Shown in pieces: positions 1 through 7,069 of a stretch of 11,990 nt of DNA (positions are counted from its first letter, which is position 1; each line of letters starts with the position of its first letter). The translations under genes and the position numbers were made by a program. The notes beneath the pieces were generated by a model. It saw only the letters and a program-made list of their open reading frames with translations. It was not told the DNA's origin and searched no databases. Source of the DNA: Deltaproteobacteria bacterium (GTDB lineage Bacteria; Desulfobacterota_B; Binatia; Bin18); contig JAAXHF010000092.1 of the NCBI GenBank assembly GCA_012271025.1, forward strand, positions 1 to 11,990, read 5' to 3'.

Positions 1-214
1 CCCTTTATGAGTCCGGACCCTAGAGCCACCGGCAAACACCTACGCCTGGGCCAACTGGTCCACACAGCTGACTTTTCCCCGCAGAGGCTATTATGAAATC
101 TGGGCTCGGGCGTTTGACGATACGGGCAACGCCCAGCCCTTCGACCAGCCGTGGAATCCCAAGGGCTACCTGGGGAATGTCATTCACCGCCTGCCGGTCC
201 AGATTTCGGCCTGA
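1..214 (+). CDS. Sulfite oxidase-family molybdoenzyme, C-terminal fragment (5' end outside window; frame interrupted)
   Basis: The frame ending at the TGA at 212-214 reads from about base 20 as LEPPANTYAWANW, then GYYEIWARAFDDTGNAQPFD, then WNPKGYLGNVIHRLPVQISA. This is the ending of the Mo-co dimerisation domain of sulfite oxidases and sulfite dehydrogenases: a Y-x-W-x-x-W strand, an A-x-D-x-x-G-N-x-Q-P turn and the W-N-P-x-G-Y-x-x-N motif. Family members carry Mo-pterin upstream and oxidise sulfite or related substrates, usually in the periplasm; that catalytic part lies outside the window. The same frame has a TGA at 8-10. The next frame reads LYESGP at 3-20 and then hits TAG, so one missing base near 20 would rejoin the two (GP|LEPP). 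This points to a small deletion or a sequencing error. The gene converges on the DUF711 gene 35 bp downstream. Family is fairly sure from the motif; substrate is not known. Confidence 0.75.
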
Positions 215-248
215 CAAATCGACGGGCTCGTCATCCCGGCACCCTCGC

Positions 249-1406
249 TCAGTCCACCGCCATCACCCGCGTGTTCACAAAATAGGCAAAATCGAACCGG
301 GTTGTCTCACCGACCCGCTTGCCGGGGATTGGCAGCAGCCGGGCCGAGAGCGGCTTGGCCAGCTTCCAGCCCAGGGCGGCCACATCGCTCAGCACGGCGG
401 CCAACTGATCGAGGCTCACGTCCCCGGCCAGCGGGATGGTATCGAGCCCGGTCCCGCACACCACAGAGTAGCTGAGCAGACTGGACAGCCGCAGCACGCC
501 CTGGTTGTTGCGCTCGGCCAGCCCGACATCTTCGAGCACCGGCAGCATCAGCCCGCTATAGCCACAGGCCTGGAGACGTGTCTCCTTGAGGGCGGCGGTA
601 ATCTGGGCCGCCACGGCCAAGGTTCCGGGCGTCCCAAAGCGACCCAGGCCCAGGCGTTCAATCGCGTAGGCAATGCTCGCCTCCGGGCCGGGTCCGGGCG
701 CCGGAGACAGGTCTATGCCGCGAAAAACAAAATCGGCCCCGTGGTGTCGCTGGGCGAGCTGCTGGAGTGGCTCGATCCGGCGTTCCAGCTCGCCGACCAG
801 GGCGGCTCGAAAATCGTCCAGCTCCTGTCCGGGCTGGGCAGCCGCAGCCACAATATCGGCCGCCTCCAAGGCCAGACAAAAAGCTGGCGGCCCGTGGTGA
901 AAAGCGGCCGGGAAAAAGGGGATATGGGGGCCGCAGTTCAGCACGGCCGCAAAGCGCAGGTTGCCGAACCCCTCGGCTGTGGTCCGGGCGATGGTCTGGA
1001 TCGTTTGCCCAATTGCCCGAGCGCTTGACCGCCGTAGGGGACGGCCGGTCTCGGCCAAGACCGCGCTGGTGAAAACCGTGCTGGTCTCGGCAATCAGACG
1101 CGGCACAAGCCCGAACAGGTATGGCGAGGCACGCTCAGGGTCAATCGGCCCTATCGAGCAATACTCGATGCCGTTTGCCTGACAACAGGCCTCCAGATCT
1201 GTGACAAAGCCCAGCACCTCGGCCTCGGTTCGGTCGCCAAGAAAGGCGGGAAACGGCGGCGTGGCCAGACGAACCGTCTGCACCTCAAGGCCGGCCGCCT
1301 CGCACTCGGAACGCAGGCTTGAGGCAAAACGGCCCGCCGCAACGATCTGGTCAGGCTGAAGCGGCAGTCCGGGGTCTACACCGAGCGTAATGGCACGTAC
1401 CTTCAT
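249..1406 (-). CDS. DUF711/UPF0210 family protein
   Basis: A 385-aa protein matching the DUF711 (UPF0210) family as I know it. Visible family motifs are the N-terminal MKVRAITLGVDPG, PFFPAAFH at residues 163-170, GIDLSPAP at 230-237, GRFGTPGTLAVAA near 255-267, CGYSGLMLPVLEDVGLA at 281-297 and SYSVVCGTGLDTIPLAGD near 312-329. The family has a fold related to pyruvate formate-lyase-type enzymes, but its reaction is not established, so no function is assigned. There is no signal peptide or membrane segment, so it should be cytosolic. The start ATG at 1406 is preceded on the minus strand by AAGGAG with about 8 nt spacing, which supports this start. It is divergent from the winged-helix gene across a 98-bp AT-rich gap. 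Unlike some family members, no adjacent small ACT-domain gene is seen. Family assignment is strong. Confidence 0.9.
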   Translation of the reverse strand: MKVRAITLGVDPGLPLQPDQIVAAGRFASSLRSECEAAGLEVQTVRLATPPFPAFLGDRTEAEVLGFVTDLEACCQANGIEYCSIGPIDPERASPYLFGLVPRLIAETSTVFTSAVLAETGRPLRRSSARAIGQTIQTIARTTAEGFGNLRFAAVLNCGPHIPFFPAAFHHGPPAFCLALEAADIVAAAAQPGQELDDFRAALVGELERRIEPLQQLAQRHHGADFVFRGIDLSPAPGPGPEASIAYAIERLGLGRFGTPGTLAVAAQITAALKETRLQACGYSGLMLPVLEDVGLAERNNQGVLRLSSLLSYSVVCGTGLDTIPLAGDVSLDQLAAVLSDVAALGWKLAKPLSARLLPIPGKRVGETTRFDFAYFVNTRVMAVD

Positions 1407-1504
1407 GACAGCACTCCTTAGCAGGCTCCGCCTTCCCAGGCTACTCCGAGGGATTGCAATTACAGAGAACTGAATATAGTCAATATATGAACGAGGGACT
1501 GATT
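1407..1504. promoter_or_regulatory. Divergent promoter region between DUF711 gene and winged-helix gene
   Basis: This gap is much more AT-rich (about 1453-1505) than its surroundings. On the plus strand TTGCAA (1454-1459) and TATAGT (1475-1480) are separated by 15 bp, short for a sigma-70 promoter but with a good -10. Transcription would then begin near 1487, just ahead of the GAGGGA ribosome site at 1493-1498. On the minus strand TTGACT (1483-1478) resembles a -35, but no convincing -10 lies 16-18 bp downstream. Evidence is composition plus weak consensus matching only. The winged-helix product could be its own regulator here, but no operator repeat was recognised. Confidence 0.35.
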
Positions 1505-2047
1505 ATGGCAAAAGATGCAGCATCCCCCCCCTCCACCTCCCAGACACCGCCGGAGGGCAGCGAAGTCCAGGTCAAGCTCACCCGCCGTCCGCCGTGGCAA
1601 CCGTCACCCCGCCTGCCCGACTACCTGCTCGAGGACGAACTCAACAAGCTCATGGACCCGCGCGAATGGAAAGTCTACCGGGCGCTGTGGCGTCATTCGA
1701 TTGGGCTGCGCCGCACCCCGCTGATTACGGCCGGCTACGCCGACGTAGGCGAAATGACCGGCCTGTCGCGAGCTTCTATCATCCGAGCCCTCAAGGGCCT
1801 GATGAAGAAACGCTATGTGGTCCGCATCATTGCTCCAGAGTCGGCAGGAGAGGACCGTGTCGAGCAGGCTCGGCTGCCGCGCAAACCGCGCGACGGCCAC
1901 CGCTACCTGGTATGCACCTATCGTGAGGTGATTGAGGGTCGCCTACGGGATGGAACCCCGCTCAAAGATATTCCCGAAGGCGGGCTGTATCCCGAGGAGA
2001 TCCAGGTCTTTCGCCGGGAGGGCCAGGAGTCGCTGTTCTCCGAATAG
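1505..2047 (+). CDS. Small winged-helix (HTH) DNA-binding protein
   Basis: The product is 180 aa from ATG 1505. That start is chosen because GAGGGA (1493-1498) sits about 7 nt upstream; the frame stays open back to a TTG at 1454, and the earlier starts (TTG 1454, ATG 1487) lie inside the promoter-like AT-rich stretch. Residues 1-38 are low-complexity and Pro/Ser/Thr-rich. A helical segment follows (LEDELNKLMDPREWKVYRAL, 42-61). Residues 77-104 then form a clear winged-helix recognition unit, with TGLSRASIIRALKGLMKKRY matching the T-G-L-S-x-x-[TS]-[IV]-x-x-[AH]-[IL]-x-x-L-x-x-K pattern. The tail (105-180) is charged and mixed. It has no ligand-binding domain I recognise. A transcription regulator is most likely; a replication-initiator-like winged helix is an alternative because of the DPREWKVYRALWR lead-in. 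The exported HEAT protein starts 87 bp downstream on the same strand. Confidence 0.75.
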   Translation: MAKDAASPPSTSQTPPEGSEVQVKLTRRPPWQPSPRLPDYLLEDELNKLMDPREWKVYRALWRHSIGLRRTPLITAGYADVGEMTGLSRASIIRALKGLMKKRYVVRIIAPESAGEDRVEQARLPRKPRDGHRYLVCTYREVIEGRLRDGTPLKDIPEGGLYPEEIQVFRREGQESLFSE

Positions 2048-2134
2048 CCCCTTGCGCAGCCCGTCTGGATGGGGCATCTTCAGGGGGCGGAGTCGGTACG
2101 GCTGTAGACGCATACCCCCGCTGGGTAGAGGCGC

Positions 2135-2857
2135 ATGGTACTACGACAGAGTGTTTTTTCGTTTCTCGTCCTGAGTTGCTGCTGGCTTGCGCTCCCGTCG
2201 CCCGGTCAGGCCCAATTCTTGTCCCAGGGTGAGCGGATCGGAAGCCAAATGACCGGCGACCGGGCTCGCGACCGGGTTGATCGCAAGAAAAAGGGGGCCA
2301 ACATTACCGAGTGGGTTCGGCGCCTCAACAACGACCGGCCCGAGACCCGTCTGGAAGCCGTCAAGTCCCTGGGCGATTCCAAGGATCCCGAGGTGATTGA
2401 ACATCTGGTCAACGCCACCGCAGATATTGATATCCGGGTCAAAATCAAGGCCATCGAATACCTCGGCAATCTGCGGGCAACGGACGCGACCCCGGTTCTG
2501 GCCCAACAGCTCTTTTTGCGGAACACCCACATGGGGGTGAAAAAGAAAGTCTTGATTGCCCTGGGAAAAATCGGGGATCCGCGCGGGGCAGAACCCATCA
2601 TCGAATTCCTGCGGCGCGACCTTGACGAAAACGCCAAAGGCATCGCCATCTATGCCCTGCGTGACGTGGGCAATGAGCAAGTCCTGGTTTTTCTCGACAA
2701 TATCGCCGCAGACGACTCTTCCCAGCCGATCAAGCAGTTAGCCGCCCGGGCAGCCACCGACATCCGAAACCGACTGTCGCCAGAATACGAGCCGGTTATT
2801 CCGACCTATATCCAGCAGGTCGAGCTGCGCAACCAGGCCGAGCAGGGCGGACGATAA
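2135..2857 (+). CDS. Exported HEAT-repeat protein
   Basis: The protein is 240 aa. Its N-terminus is a signal peptide: basic Arg4, a hydrophobic core at about 7-20 (VFSFLVLSCCWLAL) and a likely signal peptidase I site after GQA (residue 26). Cys15/Cys16 give a poor lipobox, so a lipoprotein is possible but less likely. After a basic linker (RDRVDRKKKG, about 45-54), residues 57-210 contain about four HEAT-like helical pairs, with repeated patterns such as RLEAVKSLGDSKDPEVIEHL, KIKAIEYLGNLRATDATPVL, KKVLIALGKIGDPRGAEPII and AIYALRDVGNEQVLVFL. Such repeats form protein-binding superhelices, so a periplasmic scaffold or adaptor role is inferred. The Shine-Dalgarno sequence is weak (GAGG only 3 nt from the ATG), but the start is fixed by the signal peptide. 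The HtrA-type protease gene begins 36 bp downstream, so co-transcription and a shared envelope quality-control role are plausible. Confidence 0.85.
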   Translation: MVLRQSVFSFLVLSCCWLALPSPGQAQFLSQGERIGSQMTGDRARDRVDRKKKGANITEWVRRLNNDRPETRLEAVKSLGDSKDPEVIEHLVNATADIDIRVKIKAIEYLGNLRATDATPVLAQQLFLRNTHMGVKKKVLIALGKIGDPRGAEPIIEFLRRDLDENAKGIAIYALRDVGNEQVLVFLDNIAADDSSQPIKQLAARAATDIRNRLSPEYEPVIPTYIQQVELRNQAEQGGR

Positions 2858-2893
2858 GCGGGGCGACACTTCTGGAAGGGGAGCCGGCCACTC

Positions 2894-4333
2894 ATGCGCA
2901 ATACAATTCTCGCACTCGGTCTACTGGTCTGGATGATAGCCCCGGTGGTCCACGCCTCAGACCACGAGCCCAGCCCTGGTGCAAGCCTCGCAGCGCCTCA
3001 GCTCTCGACCGGCCTGCCTCCACTGGTTGACACCGCCAAAAAAGCCAAGCGCTCGGTGGTCAATATCTCCACCACCCAGAAGCTCCAGCGCCAGAGCGGC
3101 CGCCAGCGCCGACCCAGCCCGTTTGGCGGCGAAGATCCGTTTGAGGAATTCTTCCGGCGCTTTTTTCCAGACCCCTCACCGGACCAACCCCGGAGCCTGG
3201 GGTCGGGCTTCATCATCAGTGAAGACGGCTACATTGTGACCAACAATCACGTCATTGGCGAGGCGGACAAAATCACCGTTCGCCTGTCGGACGAAGAGGA
3301 ATACCAGGCGACCGTCATCGGCTCGGATCAGCGGACCGACCTGGCGCTGATTAAAATCGAGCCGAGCAGCCCGCTGACCGCCATCCCGCTGGGCGATTCC
3401 GAAGCCCTGCAGGTCGGCGACTGGGTCATGGCCATCGGCAACCCCTTCGGCCTTGAGCAAACCGTCACCGTCGGCATTGTCAGCGCCACAGGCCGGGTTA
3501 TCGGAGCTGGTCCGTACGACGACTTCATTCAAACCGACGCCTCGATCAATCCGGGCAACTCCGGCGGCCCCCTCCTCAACCTCAAAGGCGAGGTCATCGG
3601 CATTAATTCGGCGATCTTCAGCCGCGGCGGGGGCAATATCGGGATTGGCTTTGCCATCCCCATCGGCCAGGCCAAGTCCATTATCGCTCAGCTCAGAGAG
3701 AGCGGCAAAGTGACCCGGGGCTGGCTGGGCGTCATGATCCAGCCGGTGACCAAAGAGCTGGCCGACTCCTTTGGCCTGGACGAGCCCAAAGGCGCGCTGA
3801 TTGCGGAGGTGACCGAGGGGGGTCCGGCCCAACAGTCCGGCTTGGAGCGGGGAGACGTCATCACGGCTTTTAACGGACAGACGATTCACGACTCGCGCGA
3901 CCTGCCCGGCCTGGTTGCCAACGCTCCGGTCGGTTCCGAGGCACAGGTCAAGCTGCTGCGCGGCGGACAAGAGCAAGACATCTCAGTCAAACTCGGTGAA
4001 CTGCCCGACCAACTGGCCAGCCGCAGGCCGGCCCAGGCCGACCAGGAAAGCTGGGGCATGACCGTGGCGGACCTCACGCCCGATATCGCCCGCCGGTTCC
4101 AACTCGACGCCAGCCGTGAGGGCGTGGTGGTGACCGCTGTTGAACCCGACAGCCCGGCCGCCAGCGCCGGGATTCAGCCCGGAGACCTGATCGAAGAAGT
4201 CAACCGCAAAACGGTGACCTCGGTCACCGAGTTCAGCACGGCCATTGCCGACTTGAACGACGAGGACACCCTGCTGGTCCTGGCCCGGCGGGGGACCTTC
4301 ACGTCCTTTTTTGCCCTGAAGAAATCGGGCTAA
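2894..4333 (+). CDS. Periplasmic HtrA/Do-family serine protease (DegP/MucD-like)
   Basis: A 479-aa Do-family protease that would degrade or chaperone misfolded periplasmic proteins. The signal peptide is residues 1-21 (MRNTILALGLLVWMIAPVVHA). A flexible LA-type loop (about 62-100, FGGEDPFEEFFRRFFPDPSP) precedes the trypsin-like domain with the full triad: His119 in VTNNHVIG, Asp149 in RTDLALIKI and Ser223 in PGNSGGPLLN. Two PDZ domains follow, about 275-368 (RGWLGVMIQPV...) and 385-475. Length and layout are normal for the family, which forms trimers and larger cages, and PDZ1 binds exposed C-terminal peptides. The start at ATG 2894 follows GGAAGGGGAG at 2874-2883. The lack of extra catalytic changes suggests an active enzyme. 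It is likely co-transcribed with the HEAT-repeat gene. It converges with the BisC-like gene, with only 16 bp between the stop codons. MucD-like or DegQ-like cannot be separated from sequence alone. Confidence 0.97.
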   Translation: MRNTILALGLLVWMIAPVVHASDHEPSPGASLAAPQLSTGLPPLVDTAKKAKRSVVNISTTQKLQRQSGRQRRPSPFGGEDPFEEFFRRFFPDPSPDQPRSLGSGFIISEDGYIVTNNHVIGEADKITVRLSDEEEYQATVIGSDQRTDLALIKIEPSSPLTAIPLGDSEALQVGDWVMAIGNPFGLEQTVTVGIVSATGRVIGAGPYDDFIQTDASINPGNSGGPLLNLKGEVIGINSAIFSRGGGNIGIGFAIPIGQAKSIIAQLRESGKVTRGWLGVMIQPVTKELADSFGLDEPKGALIAEVTEGGPAQQSGLERGDVITAFNGQTIHDSRDLPGLVANAPVGSEAQVKLLRGGQEQDISVKLGELPDQLASRRPAQADQESWGMTVADLTPDIARRFQLDASREGVVVTAVEPDSPAASAGIQPGDLIEEVNRKTVTSVTEFSTAIADLNDEDTLLVLARRGTFTSFFALKKSG

Positions 4334-4338
4334 GCCCG
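4326..4338. terminator. Short inverted repeat at the convergent HtrA/BisC gene ends
   Basis: CGGGC (4326-4330) and GCCCG (4334-4338) pair around the TAA stop codon of the protease gene, giving a 5-bp GC stem with a 3-nt loop. It sits in the 16-bp gap between two converging genes, where a bidirectional terminator would be useful. There is no U-tract on either side and the stem is short, so function is doubtful. Confidence 0.25.
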
Positions 4339-4349
4339 CAGGGATCGTC

Positions 4350-6662
4350 TCAGAGCCGAGGCTTGACGACCGGCGGGGTAAAGACCGAGACGGGCGGAGG
4401 CACACCTTGATAGGCCTCGACCTCGACCAGGGTCGTGTGGGCGCTCGACCCCTGGGCGAGCTGAGAGGTGCCTTTGTCGAGGGTCAGCACATTGGGGTTG
4501 CCGTGCTTCTCCAGCGTTCCCGGCAGCCCGGGCTCCGAGGGATCGTACCAGGCTCCGGTTGCCAGCTGGACGACCGACGGCTGGACCCGAGGCGTGACCA
4601 CCGCCCCGGCCAGACACTGACCGCGGTCGTTGAAAACCCGAACCACCGTCCCATCGCGGATCCCGCGCCGGGCCGCATCGTCAGGGTGAATCCAGATTGG
4701 CTCACGCCCGGCGACCTTGGCTTCCTGGCTGACAACGCCCTGATCGAGCTGACTGTGCAGGCGGGTGGCCGGCTGGTTCGAGACCAGATGCAGGGGGTAA
4801 CGTTTGGCTCGCTCACTCCCCAGCCACTCGGCCGGCTCCAGCCAGACCGGATGGGGCGGACAGTCGTCGTAGCCGTAGGAGGCGATCCGCGCCGACCAGA
4901 GTTCGATTTTTCCCGACGGCGTTGTCAGCGGATGCGCCTGAGGATTAGCGCGGAAGGCGGCCAGAAAAGGCTGAGGGGGATTCGGAGCGGGCAGCTCAAA
5001 CAGACCCGCCTCCCAGAACTCGTCAAATTCCGGCATGCGCACCCCCCGCTCAGCCGCGCGGCGCTGCGAGATGCGGTACAGGTGACGCAGCCAGCCCATC
5101 TCATCCCGCCCCTCGGTGAAACGCTCGGCAAAGCCCAGCCGCTCGGCCACCGCAGCGAAAATCGCATGGTCGCTGCGCGCCTCGCCAATTGGCGCCAGCG
5201 CCTGTTTATTAGCCAGCAAAAAGCCGTCCCGGGGGGTGCTGACCATATCGTTGCGCTCAAACGGAGTGGTCGCCGGCAGGACAATATCGGCGTGGCGCGC
5301 CATCGGCGTCCACCACGGCTCATGGACAATAATCGTCTCCGGCTTCTGCCAGGCCCGCAGCAGCCGGTTCAGATCCTGGTGGTGATGGAACACGTTACCC
5401 CCGGCCCAGTAAATGAGCCGAATATCGGGGTAGACATAGTGCTCGCCATTATAGGCAAACAGGCCGCCGGGATTCAGCAACATGTCGGCAATGCGAGCAA
5501 CCGGAATAATTTCCTCGACCGGATTCGTGCCCCGGTCCAGCACCGCCCAGTTGAGCCGATTGGTGTGCGCCCCAACGCTGGAGACCGAGCCGTATCCATA
5601 GCCGAATCCACCGCCCGGCAGACCGATTTGGCCCAGTATGGCGGCCAGGCTGACCAGCATCCAGAACGGCTGCTCACCATGGTCTGCCCGCTGGAGCGAC
5701 CACGAGGCCGTGATCAGCGTCCGCTCGGCCGCCATCCGACGCGCCAGCCCCCGGATCGTCCGGGCCTCGATCCCGGTCATGGAAGCCGCCCAGTCGGCGT
5801 CTTTGGCCTGGCCGTCGGTGTCTCCCATCAGGTAGGGCCGAAACTTTTCAAACCCGACGCAGCAGCGGGCCAGAAAATCCTCATCGTGCAGCCCCTCGGC
5901 GACCAGGGTGTGGGCCAGCCCCAGCATCAGGGCCACATCCGTATTCGGACGCGGGGTGAGCCACTCGGCCCCCAGAAAATCGGCCGCGTCGTCCTTGACC
6001 GGCCCCACATACACGAACTCGACGCCCGCCCGTTGACACGCCCGCAGGCCGTCGGCGGTTCGGTGGCGCACGACGCCGCCGTAGCTGATCTGGGTATTCT
6101 TCAGCGGAACCCCGCCAAACATCACAACAAGTTTTGAGTGGGCGGCGATGGTCGGCCACGACGCCTGGTCAACCAGAAAGCGGAAGAAGTTGCCCGCCAC
6201 ATACGGCATGATGACATCGCCGGCCGCCGTACTATAGGTGTTCACCGAGCGGACAAAGCCGCCGAACAGACCGAGAAAGCGCTGGAGCTGGGCGGCCGGA
6301 AAGTGGAACGCGCCCGCGCTGCCCCAGCCGTAGGAGCCGCCATAGATGGCCCGATTGCCATGCGTCCGGCGGACCCGGCTCAGCTCGTCCGCCACCACGT
6401 CGAGCGCCCGGTCCCAGTCCACGGCGACAAACGGCTCGGCGCCTCGCCTGCCACGGCCGGGCCCGTGCTCAAGCCAGCCGGCCCGGATCATCGGCTGGCG
6501 GATGCGCAGCTCGTCGTCAACGCTTGTCACATACGAGCGGCCGAGCGGAGAGGGAGCGGGATCCTGAGGGATGGGACGCAGGGCGACGAGGCGCCCATCC
6601 CGCACCTCGGGATCATAGCCTCCCCAGTGGAGAGCGGTTCGGGCCAGAGACGGCTCGGCCAT
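4350..6662 (-). CDS. Cytoplasmic BisC/TorA-type molybdopterin oxidoreductase (S-/N-oxide reductase family)
   Basis: The protein is 770 aa, close to E. coli BisC in length, and matches that family along its whole length. Matching stretches include ALHWG near the N-terminus, YGGSYGWGSAGAFHF at 107-121, STAAGDVIMPYV, a conserved TDVALMLGLAHTLV segment, GEQPFWMLVSLAAILGQIG, GGGFGYGYG, HHHQDLNRLLRAWQKPE, HADIVLPATTPFERND and HPLTTPSGKIELWS. Ser115 in GWGSAG aligns with the Mo-coordinating serine of the DMSO/TMAO/biotin-sulfoxide reductase group. As in that group, there is no N-terminal Cys cluster for [4Fe-4S]. No signal peptide or twin-arginine motif is present, so it should act in the cytoplasm with bis-MGD cofactor. 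Its substrate could be biotin sulfoxide, methionine sulfoxide, an N-oxide or something unknown. It is last in the minus-strand gene series, 24 bp after the 122-aa gene. The Shine-Dalgarno sequence before ATG 6662 is weak. Confidence 0.92.
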   Translation of the reverse strand: MAEPSLARTALHWGGYDPEVRDGRLVALRPIPQDPAPSPLGRSYVTSVDDELRIRQPMIRAGWLEHGPGRGRRGAEPFVAVDWDRALDVVADELSRVRRTHGNRAIYGGSYGWGSAGAFHFPAAQLQRFLGLFGGFVRSVNTYSTAAGDVIMPYVAGNFFRFLVDQASWPTIAAHSKLVVMFGGVPLKNTQISYGGVVRHRTADGLRACQRAGVEFVYVGPVKDDAADFLGAEWLTPRPNTDVALMLGLAHTLVAEGLHDEDFLARCCVGFEKFRPYLMGDTDGQAKDADWAASMTGIEARTIRGLARRMAAERTLITASWSLQRADHGEQPFWMLVSLAAILGQIGLPGGGFGYGYGSVSSVGAHTNRLNWAVLDRGTNPVEEIIPVARIADMLLNPGGLFAYNGEHYVYPDIRLIYWAGGNVFHHHQDLNRLLRAWQKPETIIVHEPWWTPMARHADIVLPATTPFERNDMVSTPRDGFLLANKQALAPIGEARSDHAIFAAVAERLGFAERFTEGRDEMGWLRHLYRISQRRAAERGVRMPEFDEFWEAGLFELPAPNPPQPFLAAFRANPQAHPLTTPSGKIELWSARIASYGYDDCPPHPVWLEPAEWLGSERAKRYPLHLVSNQPATRLHSQLDQGVVSQEAKVAGREPIWIHPDDAARRGIRDGTVVRVFNDRGQCLAGAVVTPRVQPSVVQLATGAWYDPSEPGLPGTLEKHGNPNVLTLDKGTSQLAQGSSAHTTLVEVEAYQGVPPPVSVFTPPVVKPRL

Positions 6663-6686
6663 CGGGTGTGTCCCGGCTCAGTGGGG

Positions 6687-7055
6687 TTAGCTCGTGGCCC
6701 GCTTACGGGTAATCATGGCCAGCACGGCTGCGGCAAACGGCCTGCCCATCAGCACGTCGAAAGCCTGGATCACCGCCTGTCGATGGGCGAGGTGCAACAC
6801 AAGCTCCCGCTCCTGGGCAGAGGTGTCGGCCGCAAAAAACCGCGCCTGACAGGCGCACTGCCACGGCCGGGGCGGAAACTCCAGCCGGCCCCGGGTACTA
6901 CACGTCCAGGCCGTATACTCTTTTCCCCAAAAGTGTTCCAAGCCGCGCAACACCCTGGCGGTGGACACCGTCAGACCGAGGCTGACGGTCGGCGCGTCAA
7001 CACTCGCCACTGGCTCGGCGCAGTCGAAGTGCCAGGCAATGAGTTGGTCTTCCAT
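6687..7055 (-). CDS. Unrecognised 122-aa cysteine-containing protein
   Basis: I do not recognise this protein. The start ATG at 7055 is chosen because GGGAGGAG (7067-7060 on the minus strand) lies just upstream; the frame is open back to a TTG at 7073 that would overlap the HyuB stop. The product has Cys12, Cys52, Cys67 and Cys69, with the last pair in a PWQCACQARFF segment that could bind metal or form disulfides, though no standard zinc motif is complete. The second half (about 80-115) is predicted helical (ERELVLHLAHRQAVIQAFDVLMG) and the tail is basic. There is no signal peptide. It lies 14 bp after hyuB and 24 bp before the BisC-like gene, so it is probably translated with them. The placement would suit a small accessory subunit of the HyuB enzyme, but sequence likeness to acetone-carboxylase gamma subunits was not evident. 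Reality as a gene rests on its ribosome site, the tight packing and the otherwise empty 400-bp gap. Confidence 0.6.
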   Translation of the reverse strand: MEDQLIAWHFDCAEPVASVDAPTVSLGLTVSTARVLRGLEHFWGKEYTAWTCSTRGRLEFPPRPWQCACQARFFAADTSAQERELVLHLAHRQAVIQAFDVLMGRPFAAAVLAMITRKRATS

Positions 7056-7069
7056 CGGCTCCTCCCGTT

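Noticed and set aside
93..1028. Plus-strand open frame of 311 codons opposite the DUF711 gene
   Set aside because: Its start lies inside the sulfite-oxidase-type gene and the body is antisense to a well-matched DUF711 protein.
1454..1504. N-terminal extension of the winged-helix protein from a TTG at 1454
   Set aside because: It would place the start inside the AT-rich promoter-like stretch with no ribosome site; ATG 1505 has GAGGGA at good spacing.
4407..6137. Long plus-strand open frame (576 codons) opposite the BisC-like gene
   Set aside because: It is an antisense shadow in GC-rich DNA. The product is Arg/Gln/Pro-rich without family motifs, whereas the minus strand encodes a full-length recognised enzyme.
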